64,000 bases of DNA from Marinospirillum sp035271045 (GTDB taxonomy: Bacteria > Pseudomonadota > Gammaproteobacteria > Pseudomonadales > Halomonadaceae): positions 14,198-78,197 of the forward strand of contig NZ_DATESC010000028.1 of NCBI RefSeq assembly GCF_035271045.1, given 5' to 3'. The translations under genes were made by a program, and so were the position numbers. A model generated the notes under the pieces. That model was not told where the DNA came from and searched no databases. It saw only the letters and a list, made by a program, of their open reading frames with translations. Positions 1-9,000 of the stretch are shown piece after piece; within the stretch, counting starts at the first letter, position 1; the number at the start of each line of letters is the position of its first letter.

Positions 1-715
1 CCGTGCGTATCGAAATGGGGGTTCTAATGGGGTAGGTTAGGTCAACTTGCACACTGTATTGGCCTGATCTTCCGTAGCGATAAAGGGTGTTAATTCCCCA
101 GCTATCCTCATTACCATAACGTAGGTTTAAATCAACATAACCACGGTAATCGGCAAGATCGTCATTAAACTCACCTTTACTTAGGTAGTACAAAAACCGT
201 GGAAAAACGGTTAATGAGCTATTGGCTACTGGAAAAGTCCAAATGGGCTGAATAAAAAGTGCATCCATGCTGCGCGAAACCTCTTCAGCTTGCCCATTGG
301 ATTCATGGGTATAGCCAAAAGCCAGTAAATCATAAAAGGGGCTTTCGTTTAGCGTAAAATAAAAAGAAGGTTTATAGCTGGTATCTTCAAAAGGTAACGA
401 ATCTTTAGACCAGTTCCACAAACTGGTTTGTGTATAAGAAAGATGTAAGCTATCTAGCCAAGGTGCTGAGTCAATTAAAGAAGACTGATCATCAAATAAC
501 TTGTATTTAAAGCTAAATTGGAAGCGTCCTTTTAAGTCTTCGCCGTATTCACCACCAGCAATTAAATACATGGGTTCGTAAACACTTAAAGCCGATTGTT
601 CAGACGTTTGAAAGCAACCAACAATGGACTCTGCACAGTTAGTATTATTGGCTGCTAGTAACAAACTAGGCAGGGTAATAAGCAATAAGCCACTGAGTAA
701 AGTAAATAATTGCAT
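1..715 (-). CDS. pldA: Outer-membrane phospholipase A1 (OMPLA), 5' part only
   Basis: The reading frame runs on the minus strand from an ATG at 715 to the window edge without a stop, giving about 238 N-terminal residues; the C-terminus lies outside. The first 20 or so residues (MQLFTLLSGLLLITLPSLLL) form a signal peptide. The middle of the protein contains the tract GYTHESNGQ, which matches the OMPLA catalytic signature with its active-site His and Ser. Family knowledge: PldA is a 12-stranded outer-membrane barrel that dimerises with calcium and hydrolyses phospholipids that have strayed into the outer leaflet. The remaining sequence has the alternating aromatic pattern of beta strands. It lies 23 bp downstream of rapA and is read in the same direction, so the two may share transcripts. 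Identification is firm; the catalytic Asn partner, expected nearby, was not placed. Confidence 0.88.
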   Translation of the reverse strand, partial: MQLFTLLSGLLLITLPSLLLAANNTNCAESIVGCFQTSEQSALSVYEPMYLIAGGEYGEDLKGRFQFSFKYKLFDDQSSLIDSAPWLDSLHLSYTQTSLWNWSKDSLPFEDTSYKPSFYFTLNESPFYDLLAFGYTHESNGQAEEVSRSMDALFIQPIWTFPVANSSLTVFPRFLYYLSKGEFNDDLADYRGYVDLNLRYGNEDSWGINTLYRYGRSGQYSVQVDLTYPIRTPISIRT

Positions 716-738
716 CTTAGTCCTGCCTTTGGATCGTT

Positions 739-3678
739 TTACTCTTGCCCACCGGCAACGATCACCCGCAGCGCATCTAAGCGTAGCGTTGCAGCATTTA
801 ACGATGAGTCGAGTTGTTTGCGTAATTGCACTAGCTGGTCAATTTCCTCGCTGCGTACCGCTGGGTTCTTTTGTTGCAGCGCGGTTAAACGCGCAATTTC
901 AGGATCAAGCAACTCGCGCATATCTGTTTGTGCTAGTTCAAGTATTGAAGGCAATTCTTCTTCAGCAAGGGTTTCTGCTTTATCTAATAACTGGCGCAGC
1001 TGATCTTTACGCAGCTTAACGATTTCACGGCCGAGGCTTTTTTTCATTCGAACCAGTTGGCGTGATAAACCTTTAAACTTTACCTTGCTGCTTAGGTTAT
1101 TACCTTGTCCGTCTAATAATAAACGCAAGCTTTGTGGCGGTAAGTAGCGATTAATATCTAGGCTGTTACGCTGCGTGCTTTCTAAGCAAAAGAACACTTC
1201 TAGCAACAAAGTGCCCGCAGGCAAGGCTGGGTTTTTTAACAAGGCAACCGTTACGTTGCCTTGCACCGTGCTAGTTGCCGCCTCTAAACAGTTACGCGTT
1301 AAAGGGTGCTCCCACGTTAAAAAGTGCAAATCATCACGCGCCAAAGCTTTATCACGCAAGAAAGTGCCAGAGCTGCCCTCTTCCATATCAAAATGCACAT
1401 CAGTAAAAATAGCGGTGTCCGATTCTTGGCCAGGTTTTAAATACCAAGTGTCAGCATCTAAATCTTCGTTTTGAATACGATAAACATCCAGCGCTACTTC
1501 TAAATAATTTCTAAGCTCTTTGTCCATTTCAGTATCGGCTAGCTGTTCAACCAGCTGGGCTGAAATGTCAGGGCGGTGAGAAGCCAATTCTAATAAGCGA
1601 TGACGACCGGCTTCAAGCTCGATTTCTGCTGCTTGGCGGGTGGCTTTTACTTGGGGTAGAAAGTCATCCGCTTCCAGAATGCCTTCTAAAAAATTATGTA
1701 GCTCATCTTGGTATTGTAGCCACAAAGTCGCGCCAACCGGACGTGGATGGGTGAACTGTTCTAAACCTTCATTGCACCAAGCTAACCAAGGCGCTTGAGC
1801 GGTGTCTTGTAAATAAGGGACATGAATTTTAACGGTTTGGGTTTGTCCAATACGGTCTAAACGACCAATCCGTTGCTCTAATAAGTCGGGGTGTGCGGGT
1901 AAATCAAACAGCACTAAATGGTGAGCAAACTGAAAGTTACGCCCTTCACTACCAATTTCAGAGCAAATTAAAATCGGTGCACCATCTTCGTCATCGGCAA
2001 ACCAAGCCGCAGCTCGGTCACGCTCAATCAGCGGCATATCTTCATGGAAAACAGCGGCTAAAATACCGGCTCTACGGCGCAGCGCATCACTTAAATCTAG
2101 TGCGGTATCGGCATGGGCACAAATCAATAGCACTTTTTCGTCGTGTAATTCGACTAATTTTTCAAGCAGCCAATCGACACGAGGATCAAATTTCCACCAG
2201 TCGCCTTCTTCACGTTTTTGAATGGCGTATAAGCGTTCTGGATAGAGCGCAGCATAGGGCCAATGTTGCCCCGTTAAGGCCGCTGCCATCAGTTGTTTAT
2301 GTGGTTCTTCGTATTCTTCTAAGATGGTTTTATAAACAGCAGGGCATTCTAGGGCAACAGGGAAAACTTTACGCTCTGGAAAACCGGGGACGCTAGCGCG
2401 GCGGTTTCTGAATAACACGCGCCCCGTACCGTAGCGATCAAGCAGTTGTTCCGTTAATTGCTGACGTGCGGTATTGCGCTGTTCGTTGCTACTTTGTGGG
2501 TTATCTAGCAAGGCTAATAAGGCTAAGCTGTCACCGCTAAGGCGCTCTTCTAGGGCGGCTAAATCTTCAACTTCTAAAGGTTCTTGGGCTTCAAGTCGGG
2601 CAATGGCAGTAGCACACGAACGGTAGCCTTCTTCTTCGGCTAAAAAGTCTTCTAAGTTGGGGTAGCGTGCTGGGTCTAGCAGTTGCAGCTGGGCAAAGAA
2701 GCCCGCTTCACCCGATTGTTCTGGCGTTGCTGTTAGCAATAATAAACCAGGTGTTGGCTCAGAAAGCTTACGCACGCATTCATATTCTGGGCTGGCTTCA
2801 TCGGGCGACCAACGCAGGTGGTGTGCTTCATCAACAATGAGTAAATCCCAATTTTCAGCCAGCGCTTGCTGCATGGCTTCTGCATCGTTGGTTAGCCAAT
2901 TAATACTCGCTAAGGCGATGGTCGCATCGGTAAATGGCGCACCTGTGGCTTGGGCGCGGTCTGCATCTACCAAAGTAACCGGCAAACCAAAACGGCGCAG
3001 TAGTTCAACCAACCATTGGTGGCAAAGGCTACCGGGCACTAAAATTAATGCACGGCGGGTACGGCCAGTAATCAGTTGTTGATGCAAAATTAAACCGGCT
3101 TCAATGGTTTTACCTAAACCTACTTCATCGGCTAGCAACACTCTGGGCGCTAAACGGCGACCCACTTCATAAGCGATATACAGCTGGTGCGGAATCAGTC
3201 CAACTCTAGGGCCACGCAAGCCACGCATCGGGTCTTTAGCTAAACGGGTTTGGGCTTGGCGGCTCAGCGCTCGCAGCATATATTCGTTGTTTCTATCAAT
3301 TTGCCCCGTTAGCAATCGTTCTCTTGGGCCTTGGAAGCGTATTTGTGAATCTAGCTGCGTTTCCATTAATTCAAGCGGCTCGCCTTGGTCACTTTCGCCA
3401 AAATAAACCAGCAAGCCGTCTAAAGACTGCGTTTCGGTAACGCGCATATTCCAGCCGTCTTGATGCGTAACTTGATCGCCTTCGCTAAAAATAACGCGCG
3501 TTAAAGGAGCGGTCGAAGTTGAATAAACCCTTGTTTCACCGTTGTGATTAAACAGCAGCGTTACACTGCGCCGGTCACACTGCAAAATAGTGCCAAGTCC
3601 TAACTCAATTTCAGCATCGCTTATCCAGCGTTGACCCGGAACAAATACAAGGTGTTGGGCAGAAGTAACAGACATCAA
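739..3678 (-). CDS. rapA: RNA polymerase-associated ATPase RapA (HepA)
   Basis: A 979-residue SWI2/SNF2-type protein, close to the 968 residues of the E. coli enzyme. The N-terminal part carries the PGQRWISDAE-ELGLGT tract typical of RapA Tudor-like domains. The helicase core has Walker A around residues 183-192 (ADEVGLGKTI), the DEAH box at 283-286 and a LLTATP motif III; the second RecA lobe shows EIGSEGRNFQ and the arginine motif QRIGRLDRIGQ. Family knowledge: RapA binds core RNA polymerase and recycles it from post-termination complexes using ATP. The start at 3678 has a tandem MM; the second Met is equally possible. It lies at the end of the fkpB-ispH group, 94 bp downstream of ispH. Confidence 0.96.
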   Translation of the reverse strand: MMSVTSAQHLVFVPGQRWISDAEIELGLGTILQCDRRSVTLLFNHNGETRVYSTSTAPLTRVIFSEGDQVTHQDGWNMRVTETQSLDGLLVYFGESDQGEPLELMETQLDSQIRFQGPRERLLTGQIDRNNEYMLRALSRQAQTRLAKDPMRGLRGPRVGLIPHQLYIAYEVGRRLAPRVLLADEVGLGKTIEAGLILHQQLITGRTRRALILVPGSLCHQWLVELLRRFGLPVTLVDADRAQATGAPFTDATIALASINWLTNDAEAMQQALAENWDLLIVDEAHHLRWSPDEASPEYECVRKLSEPTPGLLLLTATPEQSGEAGFFAQLQLLDPARYPNLEDFLAEEEGYRSCATAIARLEAQEPLEVEDLAALEERLSGDSLALLALLDNPQSSNEQRNTARQQLTEQLLDRYGTGRVLFRNRRASVPGFPERKVFPVALECPAVYKTILEEYEEPHKQLMAAALTGQHWPYAALYPERLYAIQKREEGDWWKFDPRVDWLLEKLVELHDEKVLLICAHADTALDLSDALRRRAGILAAVFHEDMPLIERDRAAAWFADDEDGAPILICSEIGSEGRNFQFAHHLVLFDLPAHPDLLEQRIGRLDRIGQTQTVKIHVPYLQDTAQAPWLAWCNEGLEQFTHPRPVGATLWLQYQDELHNFLEGILEADDFLPQVKATRQAAEIELEAGRHRLLELASHRPDISAQLVEQLADTEMDKELRNYLEVALDVYRIQNEDLDADTWYLKPGQESDTAIFTDVHFDMEEGSSGTFLRDKALARDDLHFLTWEHPLTRNCLEAATSTVQGNVTVALLKNPALPAGTLLLEVFFCLESTQRNSLDINRYLPPQSLRLLLDGQGNNLSSKVKFKGLSRQLVRMKKSLGREIVKLRKDQLRQLLDKAETLAEEELPSILELAQTDMRELLDPEIARLTALQQKNPAVRSEEIDQLVQLRKQLDSSLNAATLRLDALRVIVAGGQE

Positions 3679-3772
3679 AAAAGCCTCCTAGAAGCGGCTT
3701 GTATAAAATAGGGTCGTCATTCTAGCGGATTCGGCTAGTTAGCCCAAGGCTGATAGGTATTTAAAGGTACGT

Positions 3773-4726
3773 TTAATCAATGGGCGTTAAGCGTAGCTCT
3801 TTTGGCATTGAAAAGGTGATGTTTTCAGGTCGCCCTGAAAGCTCTTTAGGTGACACAGCACCCCAGCGCATTAGCTGATTAATAACATCGCGGACAATAA
3901 TTTCTGGCGCTGAAGCGCCTGCGGTAATACCGATAGATTGTGCCGAATCAAGCCATTCTTTTTTTAAATCATCAGCGCCGTCAATTAAATAGGCTTTTGC
4001 ACCCATACGTTCGGCTAGTTCACGTAAACGGTTGGAGTTAGAACTATTGGGGCTACCAACCACCAGCACTAGGTCAGACGTTTCAGCCAACGTTTTAACA
4101 GCATCTTGGCGGTTTTGAGTAGCGTAACAAATATCATCTTTACGCGGCCCGCTGATGCTAGGAAAACGCTGGCGTAAGGCATCAATCACTCGTGCTGTAT
4201 CGTCCATTGATAAAGTGGTTTGGGTAACGTAAGCCAAATTTTCTGGATTATTAACCACTAGGCTGGCTACATCGGCTTCGCTTTCAACTAAATAAATATG
4301 CCCACCGTGACTGACATCATAACGCCCCATAGTGCCTTCGACTTCAGGGTGTCCGGCATGACCAATCAGCACACAATCTTGCCCTAAATGAGCATAGCGT
4401 AAGACTTCCATATGAACTTTGGTTACTAACGGGCAGGTCGCATCAAAAATCTTTAGGTTGCGGCGTTCGGCTTCCTTTTCCACAGCCTGCGAAACACCGT
4501 GTGCTGAAAAAATAATAATAACGTTATCGGGTACTTCGTCGAGTTCATCAACAAAAATAGCCCCACGGTCACGCAGTTTTTCTACGACAAAACGGTTGTG
4601 AACTACTTCATGGCGTACATAAATGGGCGGACCAAAAACATCCAGCGCACGGTTAACAATTTCAATGGCACGATCAACGCCAGCACAAAAACCGCGAGGA
4701 TTAGCTAACTGGATATTTTTATTCAT
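3773..4726 (-). CDS. ispH: 4-hydroxy-3-methylbut-2-enyl diphosphate reductase
   Basis: A 317-residue protein of normal family length. It catalyses the last step of the MEP isoprenoid pathway, reducing HMBPP to IPP and DMAPP with an iron-sulfur cluster. The three cluster cysteines are visible: Cys14 in PRGFCAGVDRA, Cys98 in FDATCPLVTK and Cys200 in DDICYATQNRQ; TQTTLS and GSPNSSNSNRL, which contact the substrate diphosphate, are also present. It starts 14 bp after fkpB, and the fkpB-ispH pair is the conserved tail of the ribF-ileS-lspA-fkpB-ispH operon of gammaproteobacteria. Here that operon is split by two plus-strand genes. Confidence 0.97.
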   Translation of the reverse strand: MNKNIQLANPRGFCAGVDRAIEIVNRALDVFGPPIYVRHEVVHNRFVVEKLRDRGAIFVDELDEVPDNVIIIFSAHGVSQAVEKEAERRNLKIFDATCPLVTKVHMEVLRYAHLGQDCVLIGHAGHPEVEGTMGRYDVSHGGHIYLVESEADVASLVVNNPENLAYVTQTTLSMDDTARVIDALRQRFPSISGPRKDDICYATQNRQDAVKTLAETSDLVLVVGSPNSSNSNRLRELAERMGAKAYLIDGADDLKKEWLDSAQSIGITAGASAPEIIVRDVINQLMRWGAVSPKELSGRPENITFSMPKELRLTPID

Positions 4727-4740
4727 GTTTTTTACCTGTA

Positions 4741-5190
4741 TTATTGAAGTGTAACGGGATTAACGTCTAAAATTTCAACTTTAAAGGTGAGCGTGCGCCC
4801 CGCCAAAGGGTGGTTGAAATCAATGGTCACTTGACGTTCACCAATTTCAGCAACAACACCGGGCAGTTCATTCCCTGCCTTATCAGTAAAGCCAATAATC
4901 ATGCCCGTTTCTAATGCATCAATATTAGAAAAATCAGTACGAGAGACTTGTTGAACGTTGCTAGGGTTGTGTTGCCCAAAAGCTTTTTCAGGCAAGACAG
5001 TAAATGTCTTTTGATCGCCTGCAACCAAGCCATGAATGCAAGCTTCAAACCCTTCAGGTAGATTGCCATCACCAATGATTAGCGTTGCGGGTTCTTTATT
5101 AAAGTTAGAATCGACGGCTTCACCGTCTTCAAGTAGCAGTGCAAAGTGAAGGGATACTTGTGTACCTTCGCTTATTTTTAAGTCGTTCAT
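4741..5190 (-). CDS. fkpB: FKBP-type peptidyl-prolyl isomerase, SlpA/FkpB family
   Basis: The frame is open further upstream, but the start is placed at the ATG at 5190 (MNDLKISEGTQVSLHF), which follows a purine-rich tract and gives 149 residues, the family's usual length. The sequence has the FKBP half-domain (VSLHFALLLEDGEAVDSNF) and the inserted IF (insert-in-flap) segment (LPEGFEACIHGLVAGDQKTF) that marks SlpA-like isomerases, ending in the conserved NHPLAGRTLTFKVEI tract. Family knowledge: these cytoplasmic proteins combine prolyl isomerase and chaperone activity. It is the first gene of a two-gene unit with ispH. Confidence 0.93.
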   Translation of the reverse strand: MNDLKISEGTQVSLHFALLLEDGEAVDSNFNKEPATLIIGDGNLPEGFEACIHGLVAGDQKTFTVLPEKAFGQHNPSNVQQVSRTDFSNIDALETGMIIGFTDKAGNELPGVVAEIGERQVTIDFNHPLAGRTLTFKVEILDVNPVTLQ

Positions 5191-5333
5191 GGTGTTTTTC
5201 CGGGCAATTAATAAAAGCAAAATCTTATCACGGATAGTCAAGAAACACTCAGTCAGTTGCTTTGGATGTTGGGCCTGCTAATAACATAACTGGCTAAAAA
5301 CATATTAAGATAATAATTTAGTGGTAAGTTAAG

Positions 5334-5356
5334 TATTATTACAAAATGTAATAATA
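5334..5356. repeat. 9-bp perfect inverted repeat in the fkpB-mcp intergenic region
   Basis: The arms TATTATTAC and GTAATAATA (9 bp, spacer AAAAT) sit 45-68 bp before the chemoreceptor start at 5402, between two divergent genes. It has no T-tract that would make it a terminator, so an operator or a 5'-UTR hairpin is more likely. The strong ribosome-binding site of the downstream gene (AGGGGAA) lies between it and the start codon. No function can be assigned from sequence alone. Confidence 0.4.
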
Positions 5357-5401
5357 TGGCTGTAGCATCAGAATGTTCGATTTAGGTGAAGGGGAAGTTT
5401 T

Positions 5402-7408
5402 ATGACTAAAAGTAGTGAATCATCAGGAATGTTTAGCTGGAATTTGGGTAAACAAATTCTAGCTGGTTTTATCGCTGTACTTACTATCTTAACGATACTT
5501 GGTGTTACGGCAATCATTAACTTAAATGAAATACGTGAAAAGTTCGATGGTCTACAGCAAGCTACGCAAGTTGAACGTAATGCGTACTTAACCATTATGG
5601 AAGAAAAAAACTACCTGTTAGAAGCCAAAGCTGAGACGCACCAAAAAGCACTTAATAGTATGAATATTATTATTAGTGCTTTAGATAAAATAGATGCATC
5701 AAGCACAGATCCTGATTTATTACGCCGCTCCAAGGCTGCCAGAGAAGGCACTAATGAGTACCGTAAAGGCTATGATGCAGGTGTAAAGGCTTTACAAGAA
5801 AATAACGCAGCCGTTCAGTTGATGATTCAAAATGGCTTAGAAGTTGCTCGCTTAGCAGAAAGTCAATATAGGCAAGCGCCTTCTGATGCGGCATTAGGTA
5901 TTTGGGTAACGGCATTAGAGATTATGAAGCATGAAAAAGAAGAGCGGATTCATGCGAATCGTACGCACTATAAGAGGATGATAGAGCTACGGACACGATT
6001 AACCGGCTATTTTAATCAATTAGATCCTAGTAAAACCGATAAAGAAGTGAATGCAGCGCGTATTGCTACTAATAATTATTTTACTGCTGCTGCTGTTTGG
6101 ATTGTTAATGATGACAAGTTAATTAAAGAAATCCTGCCACGTATGGCTACTTTAGGTCAGGATGTGATTAAGCAGGCTGAAGGTGCGGCTCAACAAGGTG
6201 CTGCACAGATGATAAGTACTCAAAATCATAGTACCCAAATCATTACTATTGGTGTATTTGTAGCAATCATCATTGGTTTACTGCTGGGTATTATTTTATC
6301 GCGCCTAATTAGTCGTCCATTAATTGATGCTGTTAACTTTGCTAAAGCCATAGCTGCGGGTGATTTAACTCAGCGTATTGATCCTAAGCACTTACGCCGT
6401 TCTGATGAAATTGGTGGTCTAGCCGTAGCCCTGCAAGAAATGGCCGATCACTTAAATGACTTAATTGGCGGCATTAAAGAATCAGTTGCCAGTATTGGCA
6501 CAGCAGCTAGTGAAATTGCTGCAGGTAACTCAGACCTTTCTCAGCGTACAGAAGAGCAAGCTTCGAGCCTTGAAGAAACTGCATCAAGCTTAGAAGAGTT
6601 AACTTCAACCGTAAGACAAAACGCAGACAACGCTCGCCAAGCTAACCAGCTTTCTGCTGCTGCTAATGAAGAAGCAGTTAAAGGCGGTGAAAAAGTTCGC
6701 TATACCGTGACGAAAATGAACGAATTGTCAGCCAGTGCTGCAAAAATGAGCGAAATTATTACGGTTATTGATGGTATCGCTTTCCAGACTAATATTTTGG
6801 CGTTAAACGCAGCCGTAGAGGCAGCGCGTGCTGGCGAGCAAGGCCGTGGCTTTGCAGTTGTTGCCGGTGAAGTGCGCTCCTTGGCTCAGCGTTCAGCCGC
6901 CGCCGCCAAAGAGATTCAAGAGTTAATTAAGCTAGATGGTGAAATTGTTAGTGCAACAAGCCAAATGGTGAATGAGTCTGGCGCCAGTATGGAAGAAATT
7001 ATTGGCTCCGTTAGGCGTGTTACCGATATTATGGGTGAGATTGCTGCTGCATCTGATGAGCAAAGCCAGGGCATAGAGCAGGTTAACCAAGCCGTAATGC
7101 AGATGGATGGAGTAACTCAGCAAAACGCTGCGCTAGTTGAAGAAGCCGCCGCTGCAGCTGAGTCGCTTGAAGAGCAGGTAGTATCTTTAGATGAGGCAGT
7201 GGCAGAATTCCGCATTGCTAATCAATCTAGCCAGCCTAAACAACTCGCTTCAGCCGCTGCTAAACAATCGGCACCTCAGCCAAAGTTAGCTGTAAAACAA
7301 ACCCAGAAAACAAAAGCAGCAGTCAGCCAGCCAGCAGCTAGAAAAGTAGCTAGCAAGCCTTTACCTGCACCCAAGCGTCAAAATGATGAAGAATGGGAAG
7401 AGTTTTAA
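5402..7408 (+). CDS. Methyl-accepting chemotaxis protein with C-terminal pentapeptide tether
   Basis: A 668-residue membrane chemoreceptor. Transmembrane segment 1 is at about residues 18-40, followed by a 240-residue helical periplasmic sensor domain, segment 2 at about 280-300, a HAMP linker (301-353) and a long cytoplasmic signalling domain containing the conserved hairpin tip (IDGIAFQTNILALNAAVEAA). After a flexible Ala/Lys/Gln/Pro-rich linker the chain ends in EWEEF, which fits the xWxxF pentapeptide that tethers CheR and CheB in receptors such as Tsr (NWETF). The sensor domain resembles the helical-bundle class, but its ligand cannot be told. A strong ribosome-binding site (AGGGGAA) precedes ATG 5402. 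The gene is monocistronic or cotranscribed weakly with the next gene through a terminator. Confidence 0.95.
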   Translation: MTKSSESSGMFSWNLGKQILAGFIAVLTILTILGVTAIINLNEIREKFDGLQQATQVERNAYLTIMEEKNYLLEAKAETHQKALNSMNIIISALDKIDASSTDPDLLRRSKAAREGTNEYRKGYDAGVKALQENNAAVQLMIQNGLEVARLAESQYRQAPSDAALGIWVTALEIMKHEKEERIHANRTHYKRMIELRTRLTGYFNQLDPSKTDKEVNAARIATNNYFTAAAVWIVNDDKLIKEILPRMATLGQDVIKQAEGAAQQGAAQMISTQNHSTQIITIGVFVAIIIGLLLGIILSRLISRPLIDAVNFAKAIAAGDLTQRIDPKHLRRSDEIGGLAVALQEMADHLNDLIGGIKESVASIGTAASEIAAGNSDLSQRTEEQASSLEETASSLEELTSTVRQNADNARQANQLSAAANEEAVKGGEKVRYTVTKMNELSASAAKMSEIITVIDGIAFQTNILALNAAVEAARAGEQGRGFAVVAGEVRSLAQRSAAAAKEIQELIKLDGEIVSATSQMVNESGASMEEIIGSVRRVTDIMGEIAAASDEQSQGIEQVNQAVMQMDGVTQQNAALVEEAAAAAESLEEQVVSLDEAVAEFRIANQSSQPKQLASAAAKQSAPQPKLAVKQTQKTKAAVSQPAARKVASKPLPAPKRQNDEEWEEF

Positions 7409-7426
7409 GCGTTAACTATTAAGTTA

Positions 7427-7456
7427 AAAAGCCTTCATAATCGAAGGCTTTTTTAT
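7427..7456 (+). terminator. Rho-independent terminator after the first chemoreceptor gene
   Basis: The stem GCCTTC / GAAGGC (extended by flanking A:T pairs), loop ATAATC, is followed directly by a run of seven T. It lies 20 bp after the receptor stop codon. The same stem sequence recurs at 8417-8433 after the next gene. Confidence 0.85.
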
Positions 7457-7489
7457 TTATTTTCTACTAGATTGTTTCTAGGGAGTTAT

Positions 7490-8410
7490 ATGAAGATTTT
7501 TATTAGTGTTGCTTCTTATTGCGATGAGCTGCTTTTTTTTACCATTAAAGACTGCTTAGCTAAGGCTGCTATACCTGAAAACCTAGTATTTGGTGTCGTT
7601 GATCAGAATGAAGCATCGCAAAAAGATGCCATAGAAGGACTAGGTTTAGGGGCAAGAGTTAGGTATGTATTTATTAATAAGCTAGATACCTTTGGGGTTT
7701 CTTGGGCAAGAAATGTTGCCTTTTCTTTATGGGATGATGAAGATTACTTGCTGCAAATAGATTCTCACACCCTTTTTGAAGAAGGTTGGGATACAAACTT
7801 ACTTAAGCAGTATCAAGAGTTGAAGAAGAAGTCGGCTAAGCCAATTATTTCAACCTACCCCTATGCTTTTTCTTTTGATGAAAATAACAATCCTACTTTT
7901 AAGGAACCTTCTCGAAAATATGCCTTGGTACTAAGGCCTCATCCAGACACTTCATTAAATGAAGACAATGCCGTATTAAGGTTCAGAGCCGAGCATCAAT
8001 TAAGTGATGAGCCAGTGTTGGGTTATCATCTTGCAGGTGGGTTTATCTTTACTAGTGCTAATTTTATGCAGGAAGTACCCTACGACCCTTACCTTTACTT
8101 TCATGGCGAAGAACAAAGCTTAGCAGTTCGAGCTTATACGCGTGGCTGGGATATTTATAACCCTAACTACATACCGCTTTACCATTTATATAAAAAAGCA
8201 GGGGAAGAGCACACTACCCACCATTGGCATAAAAGCACCAGCACTAAACGGGCGTTAGATGGGGCTTATTTAAGGGCGAGAGCTAAAAAAAGAGTGCTGC
8301 GACTTTTTTATGGTGATGGCTTAAAGGGAACTGCTTATGGTTTGGGTGAAGTAAGGAGTTTGGCAGACTTCTGTGCACTGAGCGGTATTGATTATATTAA
8401 TAAAAAATAA
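7490..8410 (+). CDS. GlcNAc-type glycosyltransferase (PF11397-like)
   Basis: The start is taken at ATG 7490 (MKIFISVASYCDELL), preceded by GGGAG at a suitable distance; an in-frame TTG 18 bp upstream is rejected. The 306-residue product has a GT-A-like N-terminus and a probable nucleotide-sugar/metal motif QIDSHT at residues 89-94. The tracts SVASYCDELL, GVVDQNE, SWARN and HGEEQSLAVRAYTRGWDIY match the bacterial relatives of the eukaryotic Skp1 hydroxyproline GlcNAc-transferase family. No signal peptide is seen, so a cytoplasmic enzyme modifying a surface glycan or protein is inferred; the acceptor is unknown. It is flanked by terminators on both sides, so it is a stand-alone unit beside a chemoreceptor. 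Confidence 0.8.
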   Translation: MKIFISVASYCDELLFFTIKDCLAKAAIPENLVFGVVDQNEASQKDAIEGLGLGARVRYVFINKLDTFGVSWARNVAFSLWDDEDYLLQIDSHTLFEEGWDTNLLKQYQELKKKSAKPIISTYPYAFSFDENNNPTFKEPSRKYALVLRPHPDTSLNEDNAVLRFRAEHQLSDEPVLGYHLAGGFIFTSANFMQEVPYDPYLYFHGEEQSLAVRAYTRGWDIYNPNYIPLYHLYKKAGEEHTTHHWHKSTSTKRALDGAYLRARAKKRVLRLFYGDGLKGTAYGLGEVRSLADFCALSGIDYINKK

Positions 8411-8413
8411 AAT

Positions 8414-8439
8414 AAAGCCTTCAATTGAAGGCTTTTTTT
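8414..8439. terminator. Bidirectional terminator between the glycosyltransferase and lspA
   Basis: The perfect stem AAAGCCTTC / GAAGGCTTT with an AATT loop is followed on the plus strand by a run of T; on the minus strand it is followed by TTTATTTTATTT. It serves the convergent plus-strand glycosyltransferase and minus-strand lspA. Confidence 0.85.
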
Positions 8440-8454
8440 GGTCTTGAATTCAGG

Positions 8455-9000
8455 CTATTTTTGTTTTTTCCCAAACAGCGTTTCCCATATAAGCAGTAGT
8501 GCGCCTAGCGTTATAGCGCTATCGGCGATATTAAAGGCTGGAAAGTAGCGGTGCTGCCAATGAAAGGCTAAAAAATCAACCACATAGCCATAAAAAAAAC
8601 GGTCATGTAGGTTGCCTAATGCGCCGCCTAGTATGAGTGCCAAAGCCAAGGCAGTGAGCTTTTCATGGGCTTTTAGTTTATTCAACCAGCCCCAAATAAC
8701 TAAACAAGCAACCACGGCTATACCGACAAAAAACCAGCGTTGCCAACCGCCACTGTCGGCTAAAAAGCTGAAGGCTGCGCCGGTGTTGTGCAGTAATACC
8801 AAATCAAATACGGGCAAGACTTCTAGCCGTTGCCCATAGTCAAAATTGCCGCTTATCCAAGCTTTGCTGGCAAGATCAAGCAAGACCACCAGCGCCGCAA
8901 TAAGCACCCAAGGCAAGTTGCGCTTTTGAAACGCAAGGCTGCTTAAGCCCTGCGTTATCCAGTTTTGCTGCTTGCTATCCTGATTAATTGAATTAGGCAT
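8455..9000 (-). CDS. lspA: Lipoprotein signal peptidase
   Basis: The start is placed at ATG 9000 (MPNSINQDSK), which overlaps the ileS stop by 8 bp (ATGCCTAA), an arrangement common in this operon; a longer frame begins at 9051 but would lie deep in ileS. The 181-residue inner-membrane protein has four hydrophobic segments. The catalytic aspartates of signal peptidase II are visible: Asp142 in YVVDFLAFHW and Asp160 in FNIADSAI, with GALGNLHDRF before them. Family knowledge: it cleaves the signal peptide of diacylglyceryl-modified prolipoproteins. It ends the ribF-ileS-lspA unit here because fkpB and ispH lie beyond two inserted genes. Confidence 0.95.
   Translation of the reverse strand: MPNSINQDSKQQNWITQGLSSLAFQKRNLPWVLIAALVVLLDLASKAWISGNFDYGQRLEVLPVFDLVLLHNTGAAFSFLADSGGWQRWFFVGIAVVACLVIWGWLNKLKAHEKLTALALALILGGALGNLHDRFFYGYVVDFLAFHWQHRYFPAFNIADSAITLGALLLIWETLFGKKQK

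Noticed and set aside
624..1019. Plus-strand frames opposite pldA and rapA
   Set aside because: They overlap well-conserved genes on the other strand and have no recognisable protein.
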